This document shows, piece by piece, positions 17,783-26,922 of a DNA stretch of 64,000 nucleotides. A model generated the notes under the pieces. It searched no databases, was not told where the DNA came from, and saw nothing but the letters and a program-made list of their open reading frames with translations. This stretch comes from CAZSDU01 sp964605775 (GTDB lineage Bacteria > Bacteroidota > Bacteroidia > Bacteroidales > FEN-979). How positions within the stretch are numbered: the stretch's first letter is position 1; every line of letters begins with the position of its first letter. The translations under genes were made by a program, and so were the position numbers. The DNA is taken from the NCBI GenBank assembly GCA_964605775.1, contig CAZSDU010000004.1, positions 1 through 64,000 on the forward strand, written 5' to 3'.

Positions 17783-18562
17783 ATGCTTCCTAAAAAGTTT
17801 ATTCAGGATTTCAAGCTTATTCAGAACTTCCGCTTAAACAATAAACATTTTATATTGACTCTTCTTGCCCCGGAAAAACTCCCCGAGATATTTCCGGGAC
17901 AATTTGTTCAGGTCCTGGTGGAAAATTCTCCCTCCACTTTTCTTCGTCGTCCCTTATCCATTCATTCGGTTGATTATACTCATAATACCATCAGCCTGAT
18001 GATCCAGATCAAGGGTGAAGGCACTCGTCATCTGAGCTTGCTACAAGAAGGCGACACACTGAATCTCATCTATCCTCTCGGGAACTATTTTACGATTCCT
18101 GAGCAAAAGGAAGTCCTGCTGGTAGGCGGAGGCTGTGGCGTGGCTCCCCTGCTTTTTCTGGCACAAACACTGCATGATCATGGTATTGAACCCGATATAT
18201 TACTGGGGTTCAGAACCAGAGAAGAAGTATCTGAAATAAAAACATATTCGAAATACGGAAAAGTAAGGATCAGTACTGATGATGGTACCGAAGGTGAAAA
18301 AGGGCTGGTGACGGATCATTCCATTTTTCAGAAAGAAAACATTCCCTATAAAAAGATATTTTGTTGTGGCCCTGACCCCATGATGAAAGCCATTTCCCGG
18401 ATCGCAAAAATCCATCACATTGATTGTGAAGTCAGCCTCGAAAACATGATGGCCTGCGGATTTGGCGTCTGCCTCTGCTGTGTTACTCCCACCGACAAAG
18501 GAAATGAAAGGGTCTGTATGGAAGGCCCAGTATTTAACACAAAACAGCTGAACTGGAAATGA
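17783..18562 (+). CDS. pyrK: Dihydroorotate dehydrogenase B electron-transfer subunit
   Basis: 259 residues from the ATG at 17783. PyrK passes electrons from PyrD to NAD+ in class 1B dihydroorotate dehydrogenase. A ferredoxin-reductase-like FAD domain (FLRRPLSIHSVD, the RxxS flavin motif, near residue 55) precedes an NAD domain (LLVGGGCGVAPLLFLA). A C-terminal cysteine cluster for the [2Fe-2S] centre follows: ACGFGVCLCCVTP followed by ERVCMEGPVF, giving four cysteines in the expected CxxxxCxxC...C order. pyrD follows after 6 bp, so the two subunits are cotranscribed. Confidence 0.94.
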   Translation: MLPKKFIQDFKLIQNFRLNNKHFILTLLAPEKLPEIFPGQFVQVLVENSPSTFLRRPLSIHSVDYTHNTISLMIQIKGEGTRHLSLLQEGDTLNLIYPLGNYFTIPEQKEVLLVGGGCGVAPLLFLAQTLHDHGIEPDILLGFRTREEVSEIKTYSKYGKVRISTDDGTEGEKGLVTDHSIFQKENIPYKKIFCCGPDPMMKAISRIAKIHHIDCEVSLENMMACGFGVCLCCVTPTDKGNERVCMEGPVFNTKQLNWK

Positions 18563-18568
18563 AAAAAT

Positions 18569-19486
18569 ATGCCTGATTTGTCCGTAAATATCGCCGGTCT
18601 TAGCTTTAAGAATCCTGTAACCACTGCTTCAGGTACTTTTGGCTATGGAGAGGAGTTTCTGGACTTCATCGATATCGGGAAACTCGGAGGAATTTTTGTC
18701 AAGGCAGTGACCGGAAAAAACCGCGATGGTAACGCTTATCCGAGAATGGCAGAAACCCCTTCAGGAATGCTGAATTCCGTTGGACTGCAAAATAAAGGAG
18801 TGGATCATTTTTGTAAGGAGATTTATCCCAGGATAAAAGATTTCGACACCCACATCATTGTAAACGTTTCAGGTTCGACCTTAGAAGAATACGTAGAAGT
18901 GGCCGAACGCATCAATGAGCTGGACCATATTCCGGCCATTGAACTGAATATTTCCTGCCCGAACGTCAAACTGGGAGGCATGGCCTTCGGCACTGTTCCG
19001 GCTGTATCTGCGGAAGTTACTTCCGCAGTCAGAAAAGTTTACAAAAAAATTCTGATGGTGAAACTTTCCCCCAATGTGACCAGCATCACCGAAATGGCCA
19101 GAGCGGTTGAAGATGGAGGTGCAGATGTCATCACCCTGATCAATACCTTGCTGGGGTTGTCCATCGATGCTGAGAAAAGAAGACCAATGCTCTCGACCAT
19201 CACCGGAGGATTATCCGGCCCTGCCATCAAACCCATTGCACTTCGCATGGTGTGGCAGGTTAGTCATGCCGTAAAAGTTCCGGTCATCGGGCTCGGAGGT
19301 ATCATGAATGCCACTGATGCCATTGAATTCATGCTGGCCGGCGCCTCCGCTGTTCAAGTCGGAACCGCTAATTTTCTTGACCCCTGTATCTCTTTAAAAA
19401 TTGTTGACGGGATAGAAACATATCTTCGACGCCACAGTATTAATGCTGTGAAAGAACTCATCGGACAATTAAATTCACCCGAATAA
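18569..19486 (+). CDS. pyrD: Dihydroorotate dehydrogenase B catalytic subunit
   Basis: 305 residues. A TIM-barrel FMN enzyme that oxidises dihydroorotate to orotate. Class 1B features are SGTFGYGEEF near 20, KAVTGKNRDGN, MLNSVGLQNKG, NVSGS and NISCPNVKLGG, with the catalytic cysteine in SCPN. FMN phosphate-binding GLGGI and GASAVQVGTANF lie near the C-terminus. Together with the adjacent pyrK it forms the heterotetrameric NAD-linked enzyme; this is a cytoplasmic alternative to the quinone-linked class 2 enzyme. It is convergent with murB. Confidence 0.96.
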   Translation: MPDLSVNIAGLSFKNPVTTASGTFGYGEEFLDFIDIGKLGGIFVKAVTGKNRDGNAYPRMAETPSGMLNSVGLQNKGVDHFCKEIYPRIKDFDTHIIVNVSGSTLEEYVEVAERINELDHIPAIELNISCPNVKLGGMAFGTVPAVSAEVTSAVRKVYKKILMVKLSPNVTSITEMARAVEDGGADVITLINTLLGLSIDAEKRRPMLSTITGGLSGPAIKPIALRMVWQVSHAVKVPVIGLGGIMNATDAIEFMLAGASAVQVGTANFLDPCISLKIVDGIETYLRRHSINAVKELIGQLNSPE

Positions 19487-19487
19487 T

Positions 19488-20519
19488 TCAGAAAATATTC
19501 ACTTCCGGTTCTAAGGTAATCCGGAAACGGTCGTACACCGAACGCATCATTGTATTTGCCAGGTGGACTAACTGCCCGCCATCAGCCTGTCCATAATTGA
19601 CCAGCACCAGGGGTTGTTCCGGGTAAACTCCGGCATCTCTATCCCTGAATCCCTTCCATCCGCATTGACTGATCAGCCAGGCGGCAGGAACCTTCATCTG
19701 GTCACCTGAAGAAAAAGAAGGAATATCGGGATACTGCTGTTTCAGTTCCTCCAGAGTATGATTGGAGATGACCGGATTTTTAAAAAAGCTGCCCGCGTTA
19801 CCAATAATAGCGGGGTCGGGTAATTTTCGTCTTCTTATGTTGCAGATAACTTCCCTGACGTCTTTTATACCCGGCTTACTGATTCCTGCTTTTTTAAGCT
19901 CAGTGGAAATGTCCCCATACTCCAGCCTTAATAAAGATGTTTCATTTTCCCCATTGATTTTCTGAAGCCGGAAATGTACTTCATCAATAATGATCTTCCC
20001 TTTTAGTGCCTGCTTGAAGATGCTGTCCCTGTATCCGAATTGACAAGCCTCACGGCTAAAGGTTCTTTCCTCCCCGCTCTCAATTTCCACAAAATGAACG
20101 GATTCAATCATATCTTTCACCTCTGTTCCATACGCCCCTATATTCTGTATCGGCGCTGCACCAACCGTTCCCGGTATCAGGGATAAATTTTCTAAACCCG
20201 CCCATCCCTGTTCAACACAGTAAGCCACCAAAGGATCCCAGGGCTCTCCGGCCTGAACACTGAGCATCACCTGTTCTTCATCTGCTTCCCTGACCGTAAC
20301 TCCTTTGGTATGGATGCGAATGACAATCCCCTCGAAATTTTTTGTAAAGAGTATATTGCTCCCCGCTCCAAGGATCAAAATGGGCATGCGGATCATGCTA
20401 CGGTAATTCAGCAGCGAATAAATGTCTTCCCTTGTCTTTGCTTCAACATAATACCTTGCTTTCACATCAAACCCAAAGGTGTGTAAAGATTTAAGCGAAA
20501 CATTTTGTTCGAGATGCAT
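19488..20519 (-). CDS. murB: UDP-N-acetylenolpyruvoylglucosamine reductase (type I)
   Basis: 343 residues, the length of the E. coli-like type I enzyme. It reduces the enolpyruvyl group with NADPH through FAD to make UDP-MurNAc. Family motifs are LGAGSNIL near residue 52, LIPGTVGAAPIQNIGAYG near 138, YRDSIFK near 184 and GNAGSFFKNP near 258, with the catalytic serine in AGSFFKNP. The C-terminal domain with GWKGFRDRDAGVYPEQPLVLVNYG closes the active site. The gene is divergent from the glycosyltransferase at 20589. Confidence 0.96.
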   Translation of the reverse strand: MHLEQNVSLKSLHTFGFDVKARYYVEAKTREDIYSLLNYRSMIRMPILILGAGSNILFTKNFEGIVIRIHTKGVTVREADEEQVMLSVQAGEPWDPLVAYCVEQGWAGLENLSLIPGTVGAAPIQNIGAYGTEVKDMIESVHFVEIESGEERTFSREACQFGYRDSIFKQALKGKIIIDEVHFRLQKINGENETSLLRLEYGDISTELKKAGISKPGIKDVREVICNIRRRKLPDPAIIGNAGSFFKNPVISNHTLEELKQQYPDIPSFSSGDQMKVPAAWLISQCGWKGFRDRDAGVYPEQPLVLVNYGQADGGQLVHLANTMMRSVYDRFRITLEPEVNIF

Positions 20520-20535
20520 AAAATATTGTAAAATC

Positions 20536-20543
20536 CAAAATTA
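20536..20543 (-). promoter_or_regulatory. -7 box for murB
   Basis: CAAAATTA on plus reads TAATTTTG on minus, 16 nt upstream of the murB ATG. Confidence 0.55.
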
Positions 20544-20552
20544 GACAATTGA

Positions 20553-20583
20553 TTGAAACATCAGTCGAAAAAGCTTATTTTTG
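20553..20583 (+). promoter_or_regulatory. Promoter of the GT4 gene (TTG-N20-TATTTTTG)
   Basis: TTG at 20553-20555 and TATTTTTG at 20576-20583 are separated by 20 bp, close to the Bacteroidota -33/-7 spacing. The box ends 5 nt before the ATG at 20589, predicting a leaderless or nearly leaderless mRNA. Confidence 0.6.
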
Positions 20584-20588
20584 TTGGG

Positions 20589-21722
20589 ATGAAAACAGCC
20601 ATTGTCACTGTAACCAACGACTTGACAACCGATCAGAGGGTTGACCGTACCTGTATGACTTTAGTCAGGGAGGGATATGAAGTCTTGTTGGTGGGGAGAT
20701 TAAAAACCGATAGTAAAAAGCTGCTCCCCCGCCTCTATCGCACACACCGTATGTGGCTTTTCTTTGAGAAAAGTCCCGCCTTTTATGCAGAATATAATAT
20801 CCGCTTATTTTTCTTTCTGCTATTCCGAAAACCCGGATTACTGGTTTCTAATGATCTCGATACCCTCCCGGCAAATTATCTGGCTTATCGAATTTTCACT
20901 TTTTTGCCCGGTAAACATAAACCTGATCACATCCATGATTGTCACGAATATTTCCGTGGCGTTCCCGAACTTTCCGGAAGAAAAACCGTGACTGCCATTT
21001 GGAAATTCATTGAAGACAGGATCTTTCCAAAGTTAAAAACCGTTCTTGCTGTCAACCAGTCAGTTGCGGATCTTTATCGCAAAGAATATGGGAATATGAT
21101 TACTGTGGTTAGAAATGTTCCTTTCCGTAAACATGAAGGTTATGCGAAAGCAAAAGCTGAGCTCAACATCAGACAGGACCAGAAAGTTATTCTGTACCAG
21201 GGAGCCGTGAATATTGACCGGGGTCTGGAAGAGATGATCCTGGCGATGCAATACCTGAAAACGGATGCCATTCTGGTCATCGCAGGTACAGGCGATGTGT
21301 TTGATAAATTGAAGAAGCTCGCCACAGATAGGGTATTATCTGATAAGATACGTTTCACCGGACAGGTCCCTTTTGAAACCCTTCATTCCATTACGCTGAT
21401 GGCCGACCTGGGTCTATCAATCGAAAAGGATGTCAGCCTGAACTATCACTTTTGTCTACCGAACAAATTTTTGGATTATATTCAGGCGAAAGTCCCTGTG
21501 CTGGTTTCTCCCTTTCCGGAGATGAAAGCCATTGTGGATCAATACGGGATTGGGGAATATGTTCAAAGTCACGACCCTTCTTCCCTGGCCTCGTCCATTG
21601 ATACCATGCTGATGGATCACGACAAATTGTCACTGTTCCGTAAAAACCTAGAAAAAGCAGCCGCTGACCTTTGCTGGGAAAACGAAGTCACAAAGCTGAT
21701 TGAAATTCTAAAAAAACATTGA
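20589..21722 (+). CDS. Family 4-like glycosyltransferase
   Basis: 377 residues from the ATG at 20589; a TTG 36 bp upstream lies in the promoter. GT-B fold: N-terminal Rossmann half with MKTAIVTVTNDLTTDQRVDR, a DCHEYF acceptor-side motif, and VLAVNQSVADLYRKEYG before the hinge. The C-terminal donor half contains VILYQGAVNIDRGLEEMI, VIAGTGD, RFTGQVPFETL and LPNKFLDYIQAKVPVLVSPFPEM, where the E/K/F signatures of GT4 sit. It probably builds a surface polysaccharide or O-antigen from a nucleotide-sugar. It is coupled to the next glycosyltransferase by a 4-bp overlap. Confidence 0.85.
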   Translation: MKTAIVTVTNDLTTDQRVDRTCMTLVREGYEVLLVGRLKTDSKKLLPRLYRTHRMWLFFEKSPAFYAEYNIRLFFFLLFRKPGLLVSNDLDTLPANYLAYRIFTFLPGKHKPDHIHDCHEYFRGVPELSGRKTVTAIWKFIEDRIFPKLKTVLAVNQSVADLYRKEYGNMITVVRNVPFRKHEGYAKAKAELNIRQDQKVILYQGAVNIDRGLEEMILAMQYLKTDAILVIAGTGDVFDKLKKLATDRVLSDKIRFTGQVPFETLHSITLMADLGLSIEKDVSLNYHFCLPNKFLDYIQAKVPVLVSPFPEMKAIVDQYGIGEYVQSHDPSSLASSIDTMLMDHDKLSLFRKNLEKAAADLCWENEVTKLIEILKKH

Positions 21723-22861
21723 AAGAACCTCATCTTCATATCATCTCCTTCGATATCCCCTATCCGGCCACCTATGGCGGAGTGATTGATGTTTTTTACA
21801 AGATCAGGGCACTCAGTGCCGCCGGTGTGAAAATTCACCTGCATTGTTATGAATACCATCGTAAACCGGCTAAAGAACTTGAAAAGCTTTGCCATACCGT
21901 ATCTTATTATCCGCGAACCACGGGATGGCGTGCAATGATCAGCTACAAGCCTTACATCGTGGCAGGCCGCCGTTCCAAAGAACTCCTCCAAAATCTCCAG
22001 AAAGATGACTATCCAATCCTTTTCGAAGGCCTGCATAGCTGCTGTTTTCTTGCAGATAAAAGCCTGAAAAACCGAGTCAGGATTTACCGTGAAAGCAATA
22101 TTGAGCATCATTATTATTACCATTTGTTTAAAGCAGAAAAGAATTATTTCAGAAAAATCTTTTTCCTGGCGGAAAGCATTCGTTTGAAATTTTATCAAAA
22201 AATACTGCATCACGCTAGCATGATGCTTACTGTCTCTGAAGAAGATACAGTCTATCTCCGTCGCCATTTTCCTGAAGTCAGCATCGTTTACCTTCCCAGT
22301 TTTCACAGAGAAGATAACATTAACTGCCTGAGCGGAAAAGGGAATTACATTCTTTACCAGGGCAATTTAAGTGTTCCTGAGAATCAGATTGCTGCAGAAT
22401 TTCTCATCCGGGAAGTGTTGGACGAGACCCTGCCAGAACTGATCATTGCAGGAATGAATCCACCGGAACGACTGTTACGTCTGGCCAGGCTCAAAAAAAA
22501 CATAAGGGTCATGGCCAATCCTTCGGATGAAGAGATGTTTCACCTGATCAGGAATGCCCATGTCAATGTCATGGTTACCTTCCAGGCCACAGGATTGAAA
22601 CTTAAATTACTTCATGCCCTTTACAACGGCAGGTTTTGCCTTGTCAACCCGCCTATGCTTGCCGGAACAAAACTTAATGCCTTATGTGAGATTGCTGAAA
22701 ATCCCATCGCGTTCAGAAAAAAAATCAAAACACTTTTTTCCATGGAATTTACTCCAGAGATGGTTGAGAAAAGACAAGAGTGCCTTGCTGCCACTTATTC
22801 CAATGAAAAAAATTGCAAAACCTTATGTGAATTGTTACCTTTGTGTTTGCCCATCAAATAA
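21719..22861 (+). CDS. Glycosyltransferase-like protein, second of a pair
   Basis: 380 residues. The start is a TTG overlapping the previous TGA (TTGA); the next residues KEPHLHIISFDIPYPATYGGVIDVF form the first strand and loop of a GT-B Rossmann domain, so a later start would remove it. Other landmarks are RESNIEHHYYYHLF (glycan-transferase acceptor side), MLTVSEEDTVYL and the C-terminal YILYQGNLSVPENQIAAEF, LIIAGMNPP and GLKLKLLHALYNGRFCLVNP. The sugar is unknown. Translational coupling with the GT4 gene suggests both act in the same glycan. Confidence 0.8.
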   Translation: MKEPHLHIISFDIPYPATYGGVIDVFYKIRALSAAGVKIHLHCYEYHRKPAKELEKLCHTVSYYPRTTGWRAMISYKPYIVAGRRSKELLQNLQKDDYPILFEGLHSCCFLADKSLKNRVRIYRESNIEHHYYYHLFKAEKNYFRKIFFLAESIRLKFYQKILHHASMMLTVSEEDTVYLRRHFPEVSIVYLPSFHREDNINCLSGKGNYILYQGNLSVPENQIAAEFLIREVLDETLPELIIAGMNPPERLLRLARLKKNIRVMANPSDEEMFHLIRNAHVNVMVTFQATGLKLKLLHALYNGRFCLVNPPMLAGTKLNALCEIAENPIAFRKKIKTLFSMEFTPEMVEKRQECLAATYSNEKNCKTLCELLPLCLPIK

Positions 22862-22883
22862 TGATCAACAAAAATTCCTGATT

Positions 22884-23762
22884 ATGAAAAAAATCCTCGT
22901 CCCGGTTGATTTTTCAGGTCACACAGAGATTACCTGTGAATATGCCATGGAACTGGCCAAAACTTATGGTGCCGAGCTACATATTTTTCATACTTTTTTT
23001 GATCAGATTATCCTTGCCGATACCAGTTTCCCTGATACGCTCGACATGAGTACCATTTATAATGAAGAGCTGATGAAAGAGATCTTCCACCAGGCTGAGA
23101 GAAACATCCTGGAATTAAAAGAAAAACTGGAAGCCAGGATTCTCAAGGCGAACCTTACGAATGTCACCATCAGGACCTCGCTGGTTGCCGGTGAAATTGA
23201 GCACGAGATCAAGGTGATTTGTAAAGAATACCAGCCGGATATGGTTATCATGGGGACAAGAGGGAAAGGGAACAACATCAACATCTGGGGAAGGGTATCT
23301 ACTTTCATCATCGATCATGCAAAAGTTCCCGTATTGACACTGCCGGATATTAAAACATTCAGAGGATTCAGGAAAATCATGTTTGCCGCTGACCTGAACG
23401 AATCCAATGGCCTGGTCATTCCGGTCATTCTTGACCTTTTCAAATCTTACACCATGCTGTTATCAGTAGTTCATTTCCTGAATAAAAATAAAATCAAGGA
23501 TGAATACAACCAGATGAAGGCATTACAGGGAAAATTCGCCCGGGAAGAAAAGCAAAACCTGGTCAGGTTTGAGATGGTTGAATATGAAGAAGACAATCAA
23601 AAGGCCATTGATCAATATATTGTTGACAATGAAATTGATCTTATCGTCTTTCAACCCCATAAACGGGGCATTTTCTATATGATCTTTACCCGTAACATCA
23701 CCAAGAAAAACCTTTTTGCCACCAATATTCCATTGCTCGCGATACCGGCAAATCCATGCTGA
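22884..23762 (+). CDS. Universal stress protein with two Usp domains
   Basis: 292 residues from the ATG at 22884; the longer open frame upstream overlaps the glycosyltransferase and is an artefact. Domain 1 (about 1-150) starts MKKILVPVDFSGHTEITCEYAMELA and ends with MGTRGKGNNINIWGRVS and VPVLTLP, a slightly degenerate ATP-binding loop. Domain 2 (about 155-292) starts KIMFAADLNESNGL and lacks a clear ATP loop (FQPHKRGIFYMIF). A cytoplasmic role in stress survival is assumed from the family. It is convergent with the LysM protein, the stop codons being adjacent. Confidence 0.88.
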   Translation: MKKILVPVDFSGHTEITCEYAMELAKTYGAELHIFHTFFDQIILADTSFPDTLDMSTIYNEELMKEIFHQAERNILELKEKLEARILKANLTNVTIRTSLVAGEIEHEIKVICKEYQPDMVIMGTRGKGNNINIWGRVSTFIIDHAKVPVLTLPDIKTFRGFRKIMFAADLNESNGLVIPVILDLFKSYTMLLSVVHFLNKNKIKDEYNQMKALQGKFAREEKQNLVRFEMVEYEEDNQKAIDQYIVDNEIDLIVFQPHKRGIFYMIFTRNITKKNLFATNIPLLAIPANPC

Positions 23763-25250
23763 TTAGTTGACCCTGATCAAGCGGAAATTTTCATACTTGA
23801 CAATTTCCCAGTGCAGGTTTTCATAACCATTACCCGGCCTGTTTTTTAATTCGAAGGTACACTGCGTATATTTTCCTGAAACCGGAGGCAGGAAAACGGG
23901 GAAATTTTTACCATATTTCCAGAGTGCTGAAAGAAAATACAATGTCACATCATAAGCCTGAAAGGCCAGAATGTCCGGATCAGTCTTATAGTTATTCTGG
24001 AATCTGTTTACAAACTTTCTGGTTTCAGGGTTCTGGAAATCCACAAAAAAGGGTGACATGATATGTGTTTGCAAACCCACCATATATTCCGTTTCCAAGC
24101 CCTCAATCTTATCCCATGAAGGCAGACCGATTAAAACCAGGTTATACTCATTTCTGAGTTCATACATCCGACGGGTCAATTCAAGAATGTAGGAAGTGCT
24201 GTTCGAGAAAAGAATGACCACCTGTTCTTTCCCTTTTGAAAAGGAGGTGAGTGTTGCGCTCAAACCTTCAGCAAGGGAAACATTCAGCTTGCGATGAAGG
24301 CATTCTTTTTTCAGGTTCTCCGGAGCGTCCTTATCCTTATAAACGCCCTCTTTCAGGATAAGAATTTTTGCCTGAGGATAAGTTTTCTCAAGATAATCAG
24401 CCAGTTGTGGCAATTGAGAGCTTTTCGGAGGGCGGACTTTAATAACTTTTGGATTCCCTTTTAAAAGCTCACTGCGCTCGGTGATAGGATTGACGATAAT
24501 GATATTGTTTTTCCGGGCAAATTCAGCGACGATCTTAAAATTCTGATGATAAAGAACGCCTATGATCAAATCCATTCCTTTTAATTCCGGTTTTTTCAGT
24601 ATTTGTTTAGTCTTGACCGTGTCTTTATCCATATCGTAAACATGAATTTTCATTTGAATGCCTGTTCTCTCAAGTGAATCAATCGCCAGTCTGAATCCCT
24701 CATAAAACTGAATAAAATTCATGGATTTAAAGGCCTCCTCCGGATTTGAGACGATCGTTTCGGAGCTGATCCCATTCACTTCCCCCAGGTACAATGGCAG
24801 CATCAATGCCACATGATAAACCGGCTTTACGTTGAAAGTATCCTGTTGAATTGAATCTCTGTTCGTTGGCAATCGTAAGGGGATGATGGAATCACGGAGT
24901 GGTAATGCCGCTTCTTTGTCTTTGATTGATTCTCTGAATTGTTGATTTCCAGGTAACTGAGGTTGAATAACCGGAATACGGATCTTCTGATCTGCTTTAA
25001 TCCCCTCTTTTACCTGTGGGTTCTCTCTAATCAGAACATTTATATCAAGCCCATAGGCTTTGGATATCATATATAGTGTCTGACCGCGTTTGATGGTATG
25101 GATATAGAATTCCTCCCCATTATGTTTTTCGATGACGGTGGATCTGATCTGTTTCAACTGATCCTGGGTGGATTGTGCTAACCCCTTAAAATAAAAGGGG
25201 AAGCAGCATACAATTATGAAACAAAAGAACTTTTTGTACATCGGGTCCAT
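23763..25250 (-). CDS. LysM-domain protein with periplasmic-binding-protein fold
   Basis: 495 residues. After a signal sequence (about residues 4-25) a LysM domain occupies about 47-95 (EFYIHTIKRGQTLYMISKAYGLDINVLIRENP), which binds peptidoglycan. After a linker, residues about 140-490 resemble a type I periplasmic binding protein (HVALMLPLYLG, DLIIGVLYHQNFKIVAEFARKNNIIIVNP, NSTSYILELTRRMYELR). This domain pairing is common in Bacteroidota, without a defined ligand. Two possible starts, ATG at 25250 and 25241, differ by three residues. It is 7 bp downstream of guaA on the same strand and likely cotranscribed. Confidence 0.85.
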   Translation of the reverse strand: MDPMYKKFFCFIIVCCFPFYFKGLAQSTQDQLKQIRSTVIEKHNGEEFYIHTIKRGQTLYMISKAYGLDINVLIRENPQVKEGIKADQKIRIPVIQPQLPGNQQFRESIKDKEAALPLRDSIIPLRLPTNRDSIQQDTFNVKPVYHVALMLPLYLGEVNGISSETIVSNPEEAFKSMNFIQFYEGFRLAIDSLERTGIQMKIHVYDMDKDTVKTKQILKKPELKGMDLIIGVLYHQNFKIVAEFARKNNIIIVNPITERSELLKGNPKVIKVRPPKSSQLPQLADYLEKTYPQAKILILKEGVYKDKDAPENLKKECLHRKLNVSLAEGLSATLTSFSKGKEQVVILFSNSTSYILELTRRMYELRNEYNLVLIGLPSWDKIEGLETEYMVGLQTHIMSPFFVDFQNPETRKFVNRFQNNYKTDPDILAFQAYDVTLYFLSALWKYGKNFPVFLPPVSGKYTQCTFELKNRPGNGYENLHWEIVKYENFRLIRVN

Positions 25251-25257
25251 TGTTGGT

Positions 25258-26787
25258 TCATTCCCATTCGATGGTGGCCGGGGGTTTTGAGCTGATGTCG
25301 TAAACCACCCGATTAACTCCTTTGACTTTGTTTATGATGTCATTACTCACCTTGGCCAGAAAATCATAGGGCAAATGCGCCCAGTCAGCTGTCATCCCAT
25401 CTGTTGAAGTTACTGCCCTGAGGGCGATGACGTTTTCATAGGTGCGTTCATCACCCATCACGCCAACCGACTGAACCGGTAAAAGGACAGCGAAAGCCTG
25501 CCATACCTTCTCATACAAGTCGAATGCTCTGAGGCCGGCTATGAAAATATCGTCTACTTCCTGTAAAAGTCTGACTTTTTCGCGGTCGACATCACTAAGA
25601 ATTCTCACAGCCAGCCCCGGGCCCGGGAAAGGGTGACGGTTGAGGAATCCGGGATCAAGGCCTAAGGTTTTACCTACTTTTCTAACCTCATCTTTAAAAA
25701 GACTGTTCAGGGGCTCTACAATTTTAAGGTTCAATTGTTCGGGCAAACCACCTACATTGTGGTGGGATTTGATGGTTGAGGAAGGACCTTTGACAGAATG
25801 GGACTCTATCACATCGGGATAGATCGTTCCCTGGGCAAGCCAATGGATATCCTTGATTTTTAAGGCTTCCTCTTCAAATACATCAATGAAAGTCTTTCCA
25901 ATGATTTTACGTTTCTTTTCTGGGTCAGCCACGCCAGCCAAGGCATCCAGAAAAAGATCACAGGCGTCAACGCCGATAACATTCAGTTCAAGCTGTTCAT
26001 ATCGCTGCAAAACTTTTTGAAACTCATTTTTCCGAAGCAGACCATTATCCACAAATATGCAGTAGAGGTTTTTCCCTATGGCTTTATGGAGCAGAATGGC
26101 GGCCACGGAAGAGTCAACTCCTCCTGATAATCCAAGGACGACTTTATCCTGACCGAGCTTTTCCCGAAGTTCCCTTACGGTTGATTCCACAAATGACTCA
26201 GGAGTCCAGGAGGGCTGACAGCCACAGATACCGGCGACGAAATTCTTCAGAAGGATGCCTCCTTCAGTAGTATGATAAACTTCCGGATGAAACTGAATCC
26301 CGAAAGTTTGTTCACCTTCCACCCTATATCCCGCGTACGATACATCCTGAGTTCCGGCTATGGGCACAAAGCTTTCCGGGAGCCTCAGAATGGTATCACC
26401 ATGAGACATCCATACCTGAGTACCCAGGGTCATCCCTTTGAGGAGTTCATGGGCAGCATTGATATAAGACAAGTTAGCCCTTCCGTATTCCCTTATTTTC
26501 GAAGGCATAACTTCTCCACCGGAAGACTGTGCCAGAAATTGGGCTCCGTAGCATATTCCAAGCAGGGGTAATTTTCCGCGTATCTTGGAAAGATCAGGAA
26601 AAGGAGAATGGTCATCTCTTACCGAAAAAGGGCTGCCCGACAGTATCACCCCTTTAATCCCATCATGAAGTAAGGGTATTTTATTGAAAGGATGGATTTC
26701 ACAGTATACATTGAGCTCCCTGACCCTTCTCGCAATCAGTTGCGTATACTGGGAACCGAAATCAAGGATTAAAATGGTTTCTTGCAT
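25258..26787 (-). CDS. guaA: GMP synthase (glutamine-hydrolysing)
   Basis: 509 residues from the ATG at 26787; the frame is open 22 codons further but only a promoter-like box lies there. It makes GMP from XMP, ATP and glutamine. The GATase domain starts ETILILDFGSQYTQLIARR and has the triad cysteine in GICYGAQFLA and His/Glu in FGIQFHPEVYHT. The ATP-pyrophosphatase loop is VVLGLSGGVDSSVAA. The C-terminal dimerisation domain ends VVYDISSKPPATIEWE, as usual. The LysM protein follows. Confidence 0.97.
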   Translation of the reverse strand: MQETILILDFGSQYTQLIARRVRELNVYCEIHPFNKIPLLHDGIKGVILSGSPFSVRDDHSPFPDLSKIRGKLPLLGICYGAQFLAQSSGGEVMPSKIREYGRANLSYINAAHELLKGMTLGTQVWMSHGDTILRLPESFVPIAGTQDVSYAGYRVEGEQTFGIQFHPEVYHTTEGGILLKNFVAGICGCQPSWTPESFVESTVRELREKLGQDKVVLGLSGGVDSSVAAILLHKAIGKNLYCIFVDNGLLRKNEFQKVLQRYEQLELNVIGVDACDLFLDALAGVADPEKKRKIIGKTFIDVFEEEALKIKDIHWLAQGTIYPDVIESHSVKGPSSTIKSHHNVGGLPEQLNLKIVEPLNSLFKDEVRKVGKTLGLDPGFLNRHPFPGPGLAVRILSDVDREKVRLLQEVDDIFIAGLRAFDLYEKVWQAFAVLLPVQSVGVMGDERTYENVIALRAVTSTDGMTADWAHLPYDFLAKVSNDIINKVKGVNRVVYDISSKPPATIEWE

Positions 26788-26791
26788 CTTA

Positions 26792-26799
26792 CAAACATA
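26792..26799 (-). promoter_or_regulatory. -7 box for guaA, 4 nt before ATG
   Basis: CAAACATA on plus reads TATGTTTG on minus, ending 4 nt before the guaA ATG; predicts a leaderless mRNA. Confidence 0.5.
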
Positions 26800-26859
26800 A
26801 GAAAAAATACGATTTAACAGTCGTGTGTATTTGCCGTAAGGGATTGCGGGCAACTTTAT

Positions 26860-26901
26860 CGTCTGAAGACTGAAATGTCAGTTGTCCGATTTTTTCAGAC
26901 G
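26860..26901. repeat. Inverted repeat beside the transposase 3' end
   Basis: CGTCTGAA (26860-26867) and TTCAGACG (26894-26901) are perfect 8-bp inverted repeats with a 26-nt loop that contains a smaller ACTGA/TCAGT pair. It lies 21 bp beyond the transposase stop, where IS200-type elements carry their subterminal hairpin. This could be the element end or a terminator-like structure. Confidence 0.35.
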
Positions 26902-26922
26902 TTTGCAAAGCGGATATTTTTG

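Noticed and set aside
21617..22306. Minus-strand open frame of 229 codons over the glycosyltransferase pair
   Set aside because: Antisense to two coupled glycosyltransferase genes; no start context and no motif.
22614..22883. 90-codon N-terminal extension of the universal stress protein
   Set aside because: It overlaps the preceding glycosyltransferase in another frame; the Usp fold begins at the ATG at 22884.
26788..26853. 22-residue N-terminal extension of guaA
   Set aside because: GATase homology begins at MQETILIL; the extension covers the -7 box.
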